The translations under genes were made by a program, and so were the position numbers. Positions 9,898-18,134 of a DNA stretch of 37,678 bases are shown here, one piece after another. This DNA is from Betaproteobacteria bacterium (lineage in GTDB: Bacteria > Pseudomonadota > Gammaproteobacteria > Burkholderiales > Rhodocyclaceae). Where the stretch lies: contig JACQYB010000022.1 in NCBI GenBank assembly GCA_016208415.1, positions 29,442 to 67,119 of the forward strand, given 5' to 3'. Below the pieces are notes generated by a model, which did not search any database, had not been told where the DNA came from, and saw only the letters and a program-made list of their open reading frames with translations. Every line of letters starts with the position of its first letter. The stretch's first letter is position 1.

Positions 9898-11379
9898 ATG
9901 TCCGGCATTCCATTGCTAAGTCTGGCTGTCTGGGTACCGATCATCGGGGGACTGGTGGTGTTGGCCACCGGCTCCGATCGAAACGCACCGCTGGCGCGCA
10001 TGCTGGCGCTGGTGGCGTCGATGCTGGGCTTCGCGGTGACCATTCCCCTCTACACCGGATTCGACGCCTCCACGGCCACCATGCAGTTCGTGGAACTCTC
10101 GCCGTGGATTCCGCGCTTCAACGTCGCCTATTTCCTCGGCGTGGACGGCCTGTCGGTGCTGTTCATCCTGCTGAACAGCTTCATCACCGTCATTGTCGTC
10201 ATTGCCGGCTGGAAGGTGATCCGGGAGAAGGTGGCGCAGTACATGGCGGCCTTCCTCATCATGTCGGGGCTGATGAACGGCATCTTCTGCGCGCTGGATG
10301 CGGTGCTGTTCTACGTCTTTTTCGAATCGTCGCTCATCCCGCTGTACATCATCATCGGCGTGTGGGGCGGTCCCAACCGGGTCTATGCGGCGCTGAAGTT
10401 CTTCCTTTTCACCCTGGCGGGTTCGCTGCTGATGCTTGTCGCGCTGCTCTACCTTTTCATGGAGTCGGGCGGCAGCTTCAACATCCTGGACTGGCATGCG
10501 CTGAAGTTCGGCATGGAGGCGCAGATCCTCGTGTTCCTGGCCTTCCTGGTGGCCTTTGCGGTCAAGGTGCCCATGTGGCCGGTGCATACCTGGCTGCCTG
10601 ACGCCCACGTCGAAGCACCCACCGGCGGCTCCGTCGTCCTGGCGGCCATCGCGCTGAAGCTGGGCGCCTACGGTTTCGTGCGCTTTTCCCTGCCCATCGC
10701 ACCCGATGCCAGCCATGCCCTGGCGCCGCTGATGATCACGCTGTCGATCATCGCCGTGATGTACATCGGCTTCGTGGCACTGGTGCAGACGGACATGAAG
10801 AAGCTCATCGCCTATTCGTCCATCTCCCACATGGGCTTCGTGACGCTGGGCTTCTTCATATTCAACCAGTTGGGCGTAGAAGGCGCGCTGGTGCAGATGC
10901 TCTCCCACGGCTTCGTATCGGGCGCCATGTTCCTCTGCGTGGGCGTGCTCTACGATCGGGTGCACAGCCGCCAGATCGCCGATTACGGCGGCGTGGTCAA
11001 TACGATGCCGAAGTTCGCCGCACTGTTCATGCTGTTCGCCATGGCCAACTCCGGCCTGCCGGCCACCAGCGGTTTTGTGGGCGAGTTCATGGTGGTGCTG
11101 GGTGCCGTGAAGTTCAACTTCTGGGTCGCCTTTGCCGCTGCCACCACCCTGATCCTGGGCGCGGCCTATACCCTGTGGATGTACAAGCGCGTCGTGTTCG
11201 GTGCGGTGGCCAACGACCACGTGGCCGAGCTGGAGGATCTTTCGGCGCGGGAGTTCCTTTTCCTGGGGGTGCTGGCGCTGTGCGTGCTGGCCATGGGTGT
11301 ATATCCATTCCCCTTCACCGAGGTGATGCACGCCTCCGTATCCGAGCTGTTGCGGCACGTAGCCGTGAGCAAGCTCTAG
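9898..11379 (+). CDS. nuoM: NADH-quinone oxidoreductase subunit M
   Basis: A 493-residue antiporter-like proton-pumping subunit (ND4 type). Diagnostic segments are YVFFESSLIPLYIIIGVWGG (helix-5 glutamate region), FAVKVPMWPVHTWLPDAHVE (helix-7 lysine) and KKLIAYSSISHMGFVTLG (helix 8/9 region). The length is typical. It follows nuoL after a 66-base gap that contains no further gene. The predicted start ATG at 9898 is preceded by a weak purine-rich stretch. Confidence 0.97.
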   Translation: MSGIPLLSLAVWVPIIGGLVVLATGSDRNAPLARMLALVASMLGFAVTIPLYTGFDASTATMQFVELSPWIPRFNVAYFLGVDGLSVLFILLNSFITVIVVIAGWKVIREKVAQYMAAFLIMSGLMNGIFCALDAVLFYVFFESSLIPLYIIIGVWGGPNRVYAALKFFLFTLAGSLLMLVALLYLFMESGGSFNILDWHALKFGMEAQILVFLAFLVAFAVKVPMWPVHTWLPDAHVEAPTGGSVVLAAIALKLGAYGFVRFSLPIAPDASHALAPLMITLSIIAVMYIGFVALVQTDMKKLIAYSSISHMGFVTLGFFIFNQLGVEGALVQMLSHGFVSGAMFLCVGVLYDRVHSRQIADYGGVVNTMPKFAALFMLFAMANSGLPATSGFVGEFMVVLGAVKFNFWVAFAAATTLILGAAYTLWMYKRVVFGAVANDHVAELEDLSAREFLFLGVLALCVLAMGVYPFPFTEVMHASVSELLRHVAVSKL

Positions 11380-11406
11380 GTCGCGGCTGCAGCGGACGAC
11401 AAGACC

Positions 11407-12791
11407 ATGAACTTCGTGATGCCCGACTTCTACCCCGCGTCGGCCGAGATCTTCGTCCTGACGATGGCCTGCGTGCTGCTGCTGGCGGACCTCGTCGCCG
11501 GCGCGCGCAAGCGCTGGATGGCGTTCCTCGTCACCGAGCTGACGCTGATTGCCGCCGGCGCCATCACCCTGCTTACGTCCGACGGCGAGGTGGTGCTGAC
11601 CTTCAGCAACATGTTCATCGACGACCTCATGGGCGACTTCCTCAAGCTGTTGCTCTACGTGTCGGTGGCGGCGGCACTGGTCTACGGCCGGGGATATCTG
11701 GCGGCGCGCCAACTGGACAGCGGGGAGTTCTATCTGCTGGTGCTGTTTGCAACGCTGGGAATGATGGTGATGGTCTCGGCCAATCATTTCCTCACCCTCT
11801 ACCTTGGCCTGGAACTGCTGTCGCTCTCGCTCTACGCGCTGGTGGCCATGCAGCGCGACTCGGTGCAGGCGACCGAAGCGGCGATGAAGTACTTCGTGCT
11901 GGGGGCGCTGGCCTCCGGCCTGCTGCTCTACGGCATGTCCATGGTCTATGGCGCGACCGGCTCGCTGGAAATCTCCGCGGTGGCGCAGGCGCTTGCCCAC
12001 GGCGTGGCCAACAACACCGTGCTGGTGTTCGGACTGGTGTTCCTGGTGGCGGGGATGGCCTTCAAGGTGGGCGTGGTGCCGTTCCACATGTGGATCCCCG
12101 ACGTCTACCACGGCGCGCCCACGGCGGTGACACTTATCATCGGCACGGCGCCCAAGCTCGCGGCGTTCGCGATGCTGATGCGCCTGCTGGTCAACGGTCT
12201 GTTCGAACTGGTCGACGCGTGGCAGCAAATGCTCATGATCATGGCGGTGCTGTCCATCGCCCTGGGCAATCTGGCGGCCATTGCCCAGACCAATATCAAG
12301 CGCATGCTGGCCTACTCGACCATCTCCCACATGGGCTTCATGTTGCTCGGGCTGGTGAGCGGGGTGGTGTCCGGGGACCGGCATTACGCGCTCAATGCCT
12401 ACAGTTCCGCCATGTTCTACTCGGTGGCCTATGTGCTGATGAGCCTGGTGGGTTTCGGGATGGTGTTGCTGCTGTCGCGGGCCGGTTTTGAAGCCGACCG
12501 CCTCGATGAATTGGCTTCTTCGCCAAGCTGTCGGTGCTGCAGGCGGTGGTGGCGGCGGGCAAGATCTGGCTGGCCGTGTTCGCGGTGATGATGTCGCTGA
12601 TTGGAGCCTTCTATTACCTGCGGGTGGTCAAGCTCATGTACTTCGACGAGCCGGAAGACACAACGCCCATCCAGGCCAGCCTCGACATGAAGGCCGTGCT
12701 CTCGATCAACGGTCTGGCGGTGGCGGTGCTGGGCATCCTGCCGCAGCAGCTCATGTCCCTCTGCGCCTACGCCCTGCTGCGTTCGTTGTGA
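11407..12791 (+). pseudogene. nuoN: NADH-quinone oxidoreductase subunit N, disrupted by internal deletion/frameshift
   Basis: This encodes the third antiporter-like proton-pumping subunit of complex I (ND2 type), but the frame is broken. From 11407 normal NuoN sequence runs to about 12510 (ending GFEADRLDE), including [15 protein letters not shown] and the region [16 protein letters not shown]. The frame then continues with 26 unrelated residues to a stop at 12588. Genuine NuoN sequence resumes in another frame at about 12513 ([19 protein letters not shown]) and ends at 12791. Between the two parts the family normally has about 30 residues, a KGL..RSPW segment and one helix ending AGIPP, and these are absent. 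The loss is therefore roughly 90 bases and not a multiple of three. The helix-12 lysine of the GFxAK segment lies in the displaced frame. It may be a true mutation or an assembly error. Confidence 0.9.
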
Positions 12792-13099
12792 CCGGTGGCG
12801 TCGGTGTCGCGATCCTGCTGGTGATCGCGTTCACCGCAGCAAGTCTCCCGTTTTTCAGCGAGCGCATCCTGTTCCTGCGCCGCCCGGCCGGCGGGCGCAA
12901 GGCCCTGGGGTGGCGCCTGGCGGAATTGCTGGTTCTCTACCTCGCTGCAGGCCTGCTGGCCAGGGCGGCGGAAACCCGGGCTTTCGGTGCCGCGTACCCG
13001 CAGGGCTGGGAGTTCTACGCCATCACCTTCTGTCTATTCCTGGTCCTGGCGTTCCCGGGGTTCATCTACAAGTATCTTTGGCGCGCTCGCGCGAACTGA
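12788..13099 (+). CDS. DUF2818 family membrane protein
   Basis: A 103-residue protein with about three hydrophobic segments (residues 5-25, about 43-60 and 78-96) and a basic C-terminus (KYLWRARAN). I recognise it as the DUF2818 family, which in betaproteobacteria sits directly behind nuoN. Its biochemical role is unknown. The conserved context suggests a link to complex I assembly or stability, which is inference only. The start GTG at 12788 overlaps the nuoN stop codon (GTGA), so it would normally be translated by coupling from nuoN. The break in nuoN could therefore reduce its expression. Confidence 0.82.
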   Translation: MTGGVGVAILLVIAFTAASLPFFSERILFLRRPAGGRKALGWRLAELLVLYLAAGLLARAAETRAFGAAYPQGWEFYAITFCLFLVLAFPGFIYKYLWRARAN

Positions 13100-13121
13100 G
13101 CACGCGGGACGCGGGAGCGAC

Positions 13122-13679
13122 ATGAGCAAGGACGACAGCCATCTGGTGGAACAACTCCTTGCCACCGAAGCGGTATTCGAGGGGAAGTTGCTGCGGGTGT
13201 TTCGCGATACGGTGCGCCTGCCGTCAGGCAGTGCAGCCTTGCGTGAAGTCATCAGGCATCCGGGCGCCGTGGTGATCATCGGCGTGCTCGACAATGGCAG
13301 GCTGCTGTTTGAGCGCCAGTACCGCCATGCGGTGGGTCGCGTCATGATCGAACTTCCCGCCGGCAAGCTGGACGGTCCGGAGGATCCCCTGGATTGCGCG
13401 CGCCGGGAACTCCGGGAAGAGACCGGATACGAGGCTGGTCACTGGCAGTACCTCGGCGTCATGCATCCCTGCATCGGCTATTCCGACGAGCGCATCGAGA
13501 TCTTCCTGGCCCGCGAGTTGCAGCACGTCGGGTGCGAACCGGACGAGGCGGAACCCCTGGACATCCTGGAACTGTCGATGAAGGATGCCCTGTCCGCGGT
13601 GTTCGATGGCGCCATCACCGATTCCAAGACGCTGTCGGCCCTGCTGTGGGCGCAGCGAGTCCTGCACGACCTGTCCTGA
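13122..13679 (+). CDS. NUDIX hydrolase, ADP-ribose pyrophosphatase-like
   Basis: A 185-residue NUDIX protein. The Nudix box GX5EX7REUXEEXGU is complete at residues 81-103: it starts GKLDGPE, carries RELREE at 95-100 and ends TGY. Upstream, ERQYRHAVGRVMIELPAG matches the ADP-ribose pyrophosphatase (NudF) type, in which Arg and Glu residues bind the substrate across a dimer. The likely reaction is hydrolysis of ADP-ribose to AMP and ribose 5-phosphate. The start at 13122 is preceded by GGGAG. It follows the DUF2818 gene after 22 bases and is probably the last gene of the nuo transcript. The next gene is on the other strand. Confidence 0.9.
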   Translation: MSKDDSHLVEQLLATEAVFEGKLLRVFRDTVRLPSGSAALREVIRHPGAVVIIGVLDNGRLLFERQYRHAVGRVMIELPAGKLDGPEDPLDCARRELREETGYEAGHWQYLGVMHPCIGYSDERIEIFLARELQHVGCEPDEAEPLDILELSMKDALSAVFDGAITDSKTLSALLWAQRVLHDLS

Positions 13680-13690
13680 GATCAACGCCC

Positions 13691-13718
13691 GTGAGCTGCG
13701 CAAAGGCGGCCAGCTCAC
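13691..13718. terminator. Inverted repeat between convergent genes
   Basis: The arms GTGAGCTG and CAGCTCAC pair perfectly over 8 bp around a 12-base loop, in the 46-bp gap between the NUDIX gene and the convergent cytochrome gene. There is no T-run on either side. If it terminates transcription it is not a classical Rho-independent site. Confidence 0.35.
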
Positions 13719-13725
13719 CGTGCCG

Positions 13726-14067
13726 TTACGGTCGCGGGCGTGGGGCTTGTGCCCTTTCCGCCGAACAGAGCGGTGCCGGGCAGGGGAAGCGGTAATAGAG
13801 TTCGTTGAGGTAGAGGGCCACGTCGTCGCGCTCCTCGGTAGACCAGCCACCTCCGAGTTCGCGATCCCAGCGCGCCACCTGCTGCTGCAGGGTGGAGAAC
13901 GACCTGGCGTGGCGCGAATCACGGCGGTGCACGCTGCGCTCATGGCAGCCGATGCAGCGGCTCTCATACAGCGCCTTCCCCCGGGTCACGCTGGCGGCAG
14001 CGGCGGGAAGGGGCGCGACCGCGAGCAGCGTAACGGCCACGACGAGGCGGCATGCGATGGCAGTCAT
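13726..14067 (-). CDS. Secreted one-heme cytochrome c
   Basis: A 113-residue exported protein with an Ala/Leu-rich signal peptide (about residues 1-25, cleavage near AAAA-SV) and one heme-c attachment motif, CIGCH, at 38-42. The sequence after it (ERSVHRRDSRHARSF, then a WSTEERDDVALYLNELYYRF helix) fits small class I cytochromes of betaproteobacteria. No methionine occurs in the mature protein, so the sixth heme ligand cannot be the usual Met. A histidine such as that in SVHRR is a candidate, or the site may be open. The ATG at 14067 has AGGGAA about 9 bases upstream. The electron-transfer partner is unknown. Confidence 0.85.
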   Translation of the reverse strand: MTAIACRLVVAVTLLAVAPLPAAAASVTRGKALYESRCIGCHERSVHRRDSRHARSFSTLQQQVARWDRELGGGWSTEERDDVALYLNELYYRFPCPAPLCSAERAQAPRPRP

Positions 14068-14184
14068 GATCAGGTTCCCTCTGTTGCATGGAAATGATAG
14101 CAGCGGCGATGCCCGCACGGCGCGCGCTCCCGCGCTCGCTGCATTCACCGCAGTGCCTGCGGGGATGGCGCTCTCGACCCCGTC

Positions 14185-15408
14185 ATGGCCCTGTCCATGG
14201 CCTTCGGCCATTCCACGCCCATGAATCGCATCCGCAGCACCATCATTCGCCTGGCCTGCGGGCAGGCGCTGCTGCTCACCAACGGCGTCATGCTCATTGC
14301 CGTCAATGGCCTTGTCGGCCTGGCGCTGGCGCCGCAGCGGTGGATGGCGACGCTGCCGGTGACAGCCTATGTGGTAGGCGCGGCGCTGTCCACCGTGCCG
14401 GCGAGTTTCTTCATGAAACGCCATGGGCGGCGGGCGGGCTTCATGCTGGGGTCGTGCCTCGGCATCGTCGGGGCGCTCGTCGGGGCGGCTGCCGTGGCCT
14501 TGTCGAGCTTCTGGATGTTGTGCGCGGGGACGCTGGTCTCGGGGATGTACAACGCCTTTGGCCAGTACTACCGCTTTGCCGCGGCAGATGCCGCTCCGGT
14601 GGATTTGCGCGCCCGGGCCATCTCGTGGGTGCTCGCCGGAGGAATCGTCGGTGGCGTCGTGGGCCCGGAAACCGCCAAGTTCACCCGTGGGCTGGTGGAG
14701 CCGTTCTTCCTCGCGAGCTACGCTTCGCTGGCGCTCTTCGCCCTGGTCAGCCTGCTGGTCGTGCGCACGCTCGCCATCCCGCCGCTGTCGCAGGCGGAGG
14801 CCCATGCGCCAGGGCGTCCGCTGGCGCAGATCGCGCGCCAGCCGGCGTTCATCGTGGCCGTCCTGGCGGCAGCCATCGGCTACGGGGTCATGAACCTGCT
14901 GATGGCGGCCACGCCGCTGGCCATGGACGTGTGCGGCCACCCCTTCAGCGATGCCGCGCTGGTGCTGCAGTGGCACGTCATCGCCATGTTCGCCCCTGGC
15001 TTCGTTACCGGGCACCTGATCCGGCGATACGGTGTGCTGAACGTGCTCTTGTGCGGAGCAGCGCTCATGTTGGCCTGTGTGGGGGTGGTGCTGACGGGCG
15101 TGTCGCTGATGCATTTCTGGTGGGCACTGGTGTTGCTCGGCGTGGGCTGGAATTTCCTCTTCATCGGTGGCACCACACTGCTTACCGAGTGCTGTGTGCC
15201 GTCCGAGCGGGCGAAGGTGCAGGGAAGCAACGATTTCGTCGTGTTCGCGATGCAGATGCTCAGTTCTCTCGCCTCTGGCGCCGTCGTCACCGGGCCGGGT
15301 TGGGGGATGCTCAACCAGTTGGCGATTCCTCTCGTGGCCGTGACGGCGTTTGCCACCGCCGTGTTGTGGCTGCAGCGCCGGCGAGAGGCTGCCGAAAACC
15401 CCTCGTAG
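14185..15408 (+). CDS. Major facilitator superfamily transporter
   Basis: A 407-residue polytopic membrane protein with about twelve hydrophobic segments and a loop SFFMKRHGRRAGFMLG (residues 74-89) that resembles MFS motif A after helix 2. Further MFS-like features are the paired halves and a basic loop RRYG in the middle. The substrate cannot be deduced. The start is uncertain: ATG at 14185 is used here, but ATG at 14221 (MNRIRSTI) begins closer to the first helix, and neither has a clear ribosome-binding site. It is divergent from the cytochrome gene and convergent with the MATE gene. Confidence 0.82.
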   Translation: MALSMAFGHSTPMNRIRSTIIRLACGQALLLTNGVMLIAVNGLVGLALAPQRWMATLPVTAYVVGAALSTVPASFFMKRHGRRAGFMLGSCLGIVGALVGAAAVALSSFWMLCAGTLVSGMYNAFGQYYRFAAADAAPVDLRARAISWVLAGGIVGGVVGPETAKFTRGLVEPFFLASYASLALFALVSLLVVRTLAIPPLSQAEAHAPGRPLAQIARQPAFIVAVLAAAIGYGVMNLLMAATPLAMDVCGHPFSDAALVLQWHVIAMFAPGFVTGHLIRRYGVLNVLLCGAALMLACVGVVLTGVSLMHFWWALVLLGVGWNFLFIGGTTLLTECCVPSERAKVQGSNDFVVFAMQMLSSLASGAVVTGPGWGMLNQLAIPLVAVTAFATAVLWLQRRREAAENPS

Positions 15409-15499
15409 CGCGCAATGAGCGAGCTTGGCCGGGTTCCGTGCGGACACGCAGATGACCCCCTGCGGCGGTGTTGTGTCGTGCGTCGCTTCTCGAGGAGTC

Positions 15500-16873
15500 T
15501 CAGGGCCGCGTTTCCGACAGACGGTCCGACACCACGCGATGCAGTAGCCAGCCCAGCAATCCGGCCACCAGCACCGTGGCCACCACGGACGCCAGCCAGA
15601 ACCCGGCGACACCCATTGGCGCGGCTTGCCAGCCCGGCAATGCCAGGCCGTGGTAGGCAAGGAGGTACCCTCCGGCCAGGCCAATCCCCCAGAAGCACAA
15701 CACGTGGACGAACATGGGCAGGAAGGTCACCTTGTATCCCCGCAGCGCCTGCGCCGCCACGGTCTGGACGGCGTCGAAGAACTGGTAGATGGCGATGTAG
15801 CCCACCAGGGCGAGGGCCAGGTCGCGCACCGCGTCGTCTTTCGTCGCCAGTGCCACGAGAGGGCGGGCGCCAGCCCACAGGCCGATTCCGAGCAAGGTGG
15901 AGACCGTGGCGGCGATGACCGTCCCGACCCGGGCGCTTGCTTGCGCCAGGCGCCAGTTGCGCGCCCCCGCGGCCTGCCCCACCAGCACCAGCGTGGCGAT
16001 TCCCAGCGACAGCGGCAGCATGTAGCAGACGGCCGCGATGTTGGCCACGATGCGGTGGCCCGCCACCACCGTCGGACCCAGCGTGGCCACCAGCAGCGCG
16101 ATGAGCGTGAACGACGTGATCTCCACGAAGTTGGAAAAACCCATGGGCAGGCCCAGACGCAGGATCTCCCCAAGCGCCGCCCGGCGCGGCCGTTGCCAGT
16201 CGGCAAACAGCCGGAAACGCCGCAGGCCGGCGCTGAAGGCGAGATACAGCGAACTGTTGACGAGTGCCACCCAAACGACCACTACCGTGGAGAGGGCGCA
16301 GCCCTGGGCGCCGAGGGGCGGCGTGCCGAGGTGGCCGTTGATGAGCGCCCAGGTCAGCGGCACGTGCAGGCAAGCTCCCGCCACCTGGATCGCCATGAGC
16401 ACCCGTGGCCGTCCCAGGGCGTTGATGAACCCGTACATGGTGCGGTAGCACAGCGCCGCGGGTATGGCCCAGGCGCTGGTGTTCAGGTAGAGCCGCGTCT
16501 TGGCCTCCACCTCGGGTGGCATGCCGCTCAGCGCCAGCAACGGGTCCGGGAACAGCAGCAGCGCCATGCCGGGAACGGCGAGCAGCAGCGCCAGCCACAG
16601 CCCCTGCTGCAGCGTGCCCGGCAGTCGGGCGAATTCGCGGGCGCCATATTGATGCGCGGCGATCGGCGCCACGGCCTGCACGATGCCCACGAAGGCGAAC
16701 ACCACCGAGATGTGGACGCCCGATCCCACCGCCACCGCCGCCAGGTCTTCGGTGCCGTAACGTCCGGCGAGCACGGTGTCCGCCACCATCATGCCCATGG
16801 AGGCGAGTTGCCCGACGAGCATGGGCCATGCGTGGCCCGCCAGGCGGCGGGCGAGGGCGGAATGGTCTGTCAT
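15500..16873 (-). CDS. MATE family multidrug efflux protein, NorM-like
   Basis: A 457-residue membrane protein with twelve predicted helices in two similar halves, typical of the NorM/MdtK branch of the MATE family. These export cationic drugs and dyes in exchange for sodium or protons. Diagnostic stretches are MLVGQLASMGMMVADTVLAG in helix 1 and loop 1 and LPMGFSNFVEITSFTLIALL at the start of the second half. The length is standard. The start ATG at 16873 precedes a short hydrophilic N-terminus (TDHSALARRLAGHA). The natural substrate is unknown. Confidence 0.9.
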   Translation of the reverse strand: MTDHSALARRLAGHAWPMLVGQLASMGMMVADTVLAGRYGTEDLAAVAVGSGVHISVVFAFVGIVQAVAPIAAHQYGAREFARLPGTLQQGLWLALLLAVPGMALLLFPDPLLALSGMPPEVEAKTRLYLNTSAWAIPAALCYRTMYGFINALGRPRVLMAIQVAGACLHVPLTWALINGHLGTPPLGAQGCALSTVVVVWVALVNSSLYLAFSAGLRRFRLFADWQRPRRAALGEILRLGLPMGFSNFVEITSFTLIALLVATLGPTVVAGHRIVANIAAVCYMLPLSLGIATLVLVGQAAGARNWRLAQASARVGTVIAATVSTLLGIGLWAGARPLVALATKDDAVRDLALALVGYIAIYQFFDAVQTVAAQALRGYKVTFLPMFVHVLCFWGIGLAGGYLLAYHGLALPGWQAAPMGVAGFWLASVVATVLVAGLLGWLLHRVVSDRLSETRP

Positions 16874-17091
16874 CCGGCGGGAGCGGGGAAATTCTCGGCT
16901 GGCCGCCGAATGGTACAGGATAGGACGGCCGCAACCACCGCTGCGGTGGGCGGATTCAGGGACGGCGCCAGCCGCGCAACTCCGGAGTAGACTGCATCTC
17001 CCGGGCGGGCACGTGTCCTGCCATGGTCAGACCGCGCCGTCGGGGCGCCTGGACAAGCCCGCCAACCGGGCGCTCAGTGGAGAGCAAGAGT

Positions 17092-17493
17092 ATGGGAAAT
17101 CCGATGAAGGAACCGTTTGCCGCCAGACTTCTTGCCCTGCTGTGGCTCGCGCTGCCGCTGGGCGTGGTGCCCTCGGCCAGCGCTCAGAAGGGGGGAATGG
17201 AAGGGGCGCCCCAGAGCAAGGGGGGATGCCGCAGCGCGGACTCCAGTTTCTTCCGCGACGAAGGGCTCAACGTCAAGGTGTCGTCGAAGCTCAAGTTCCG
17301 GAAAGCGTTGTTCAACGAGGTCATCCAGGTCAAGGTCAGTGGCGGGGTGGTGACGCTGTCCGGCAACGTGTCCACCGCCGAGCAGATCCGGCTGGCGGGC
17401 AAGGTGGCCGCAGAAACCAGCGGCGTGAGCTGCGTGAACAATTTCCTCAAGGTCGGCCCGCCGTTGACGCCGCAGACCCAGCCGGGGAGCTGA
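17092..17493 (+). CDS. Exported BON-domain protein
   Basis: A 133-residue protein with a signal peptide (hydrophobic core LLALLWLALPLGVV, cleavage likely after ASA near residue 31). A single BON domain occupies about residues 60-125, recognisable from VKVSGGVVTLSGNVSTAEQ and the following helix. BON domains occur in periplasmic stress and envelope proteins such as OsmY and are thought to bind membranes. A lone BON domain gives no specific function. The start at 17092 has GGAG about 10 bases upstream; an alternative ATG lies at 17104. The frame is open upstream to 17023, but that part lacks protein character. Confidence 0.82.
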   Translation: MGNPMKEPFAARLLALLWLALPLGVVPSASAQKGGMEGAPQSKGGCRSADSSFFRDEGLNVKVSSKLKFRKALFNEVIQVKVSGGVVTLSGNVSTAEQIRLAGKVAAETSGVSCVNNFLKVGPPLTPQTQPGS

Positions 17494-17680
17494 ACGCGCC
17501 GGCATCAGGCGCGGCGTTCGGCACATCCGGCCGCGTATCCGGAGGCATGTGCAGGCCGAAGGCCGCATAGTGGTCGGCGACCTTGTGGCCTGCGACGAAC
17601 TGTGGCTCCAGCGTGAAGGCACGGAGGCCAGACCACTGCCCGCCGCGCGGCGACTGCAACACCCATTGCCCCGCCGGCAC

Positions 17681-17887
17681 CTACCGCCAGCCGTCGTAGC
17701 CGCGATAACGACGGTGGCCCCAACCGCGGTGGTGGTGTGGACGGAAATGGGGCCGCCCCGGAATCACCATCACCGGGGGCGGTGCCACGTACACTCCGGG
17801 CGGCTCCACGTAGGGTCCATAGGCAGGCGAGACCACACAGCCGGCCAGGCCACCGGCAACGGCAAGCAGCAGGGCGAGGGATTTCAT
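17681..17887 (-). CDS. Small His- and Pro-rich lipoprotein
   Basis: A 68-residue predicted lipoprotein with a type II signal peptide and lipobox LAGC (Cys17). The mature part is rich in Pro, Tyr, Arg and His (VAPPPVMVIPGRPHFRPHHH). Such short, low-complexity lipoproteins are common in beta- and gammaproteobacteria and have no assigned role. CGGAG lies about 8 bases upstream of the ATG. The frame continues open after the TAG stop to 17447, but I see no convincing protein there. Confidence 0.72.
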   Translation of the reverse strand: MKSLALLLAVAGGLAGCVVSPAYGPYVEPPGVYVAPPPVMVIPGRPHFRPHHHRGWGHRRYRGYDGWR

Positions 17888-17982
17888 GACGGGGCTCCGG
17901 GTGGATACGCCCCGAAGAACGCCCGGCGTGGGCCGCGGTTAACGCCGGGTTGTAACAGGATATTTCCGGCGGGGACGGAAAG

Positions 17983-18018
17983 CGCCAAGCCCCCGGGGTG
18001 GAAGCCGGGGGCTTGGCG
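17983..18018 (-). terminator. Strong hairpin downstream of nrdJ
   Basis: Two perfect 14-base arms (CGCCAAGCCCCCGG at 17983-17996 and its complement at 18005-18018) enclose an 8-base loop. Read on the minus strand, the hairpin lies about 120 bases after the nrdJ stop and is followed by CTTTCC, a short T-containing tract. It is most likely the nrdJ transcription terminator. The weak T-run leaves some doubt. Confidence 0.65.
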
Positions 18019-18134
18019 GAACTGCGCGGCTCACGAAGTCGGCTCGCGCTTGACCGGCATCGAACTGTGGTTGATGGAGGGTCGGTGGCGCGGGCACTCC
18101 CGCGCGCCGGCGAGGCAGTGCCGGGGTCTCCTCC

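Noticed and set aside
9916-12384. 822-codon open frame antisense to nuoM-nuoN
   Set aside because: Same cause as the nuoJ-nuoL antisense frame; composition is low-complexity and no domain is seen.
15626-16990. 454-codon open frame antisense to the MATE gene
   Set aside because: Mirror of a membrane protein gene; the MATE frame has clear family motifs.
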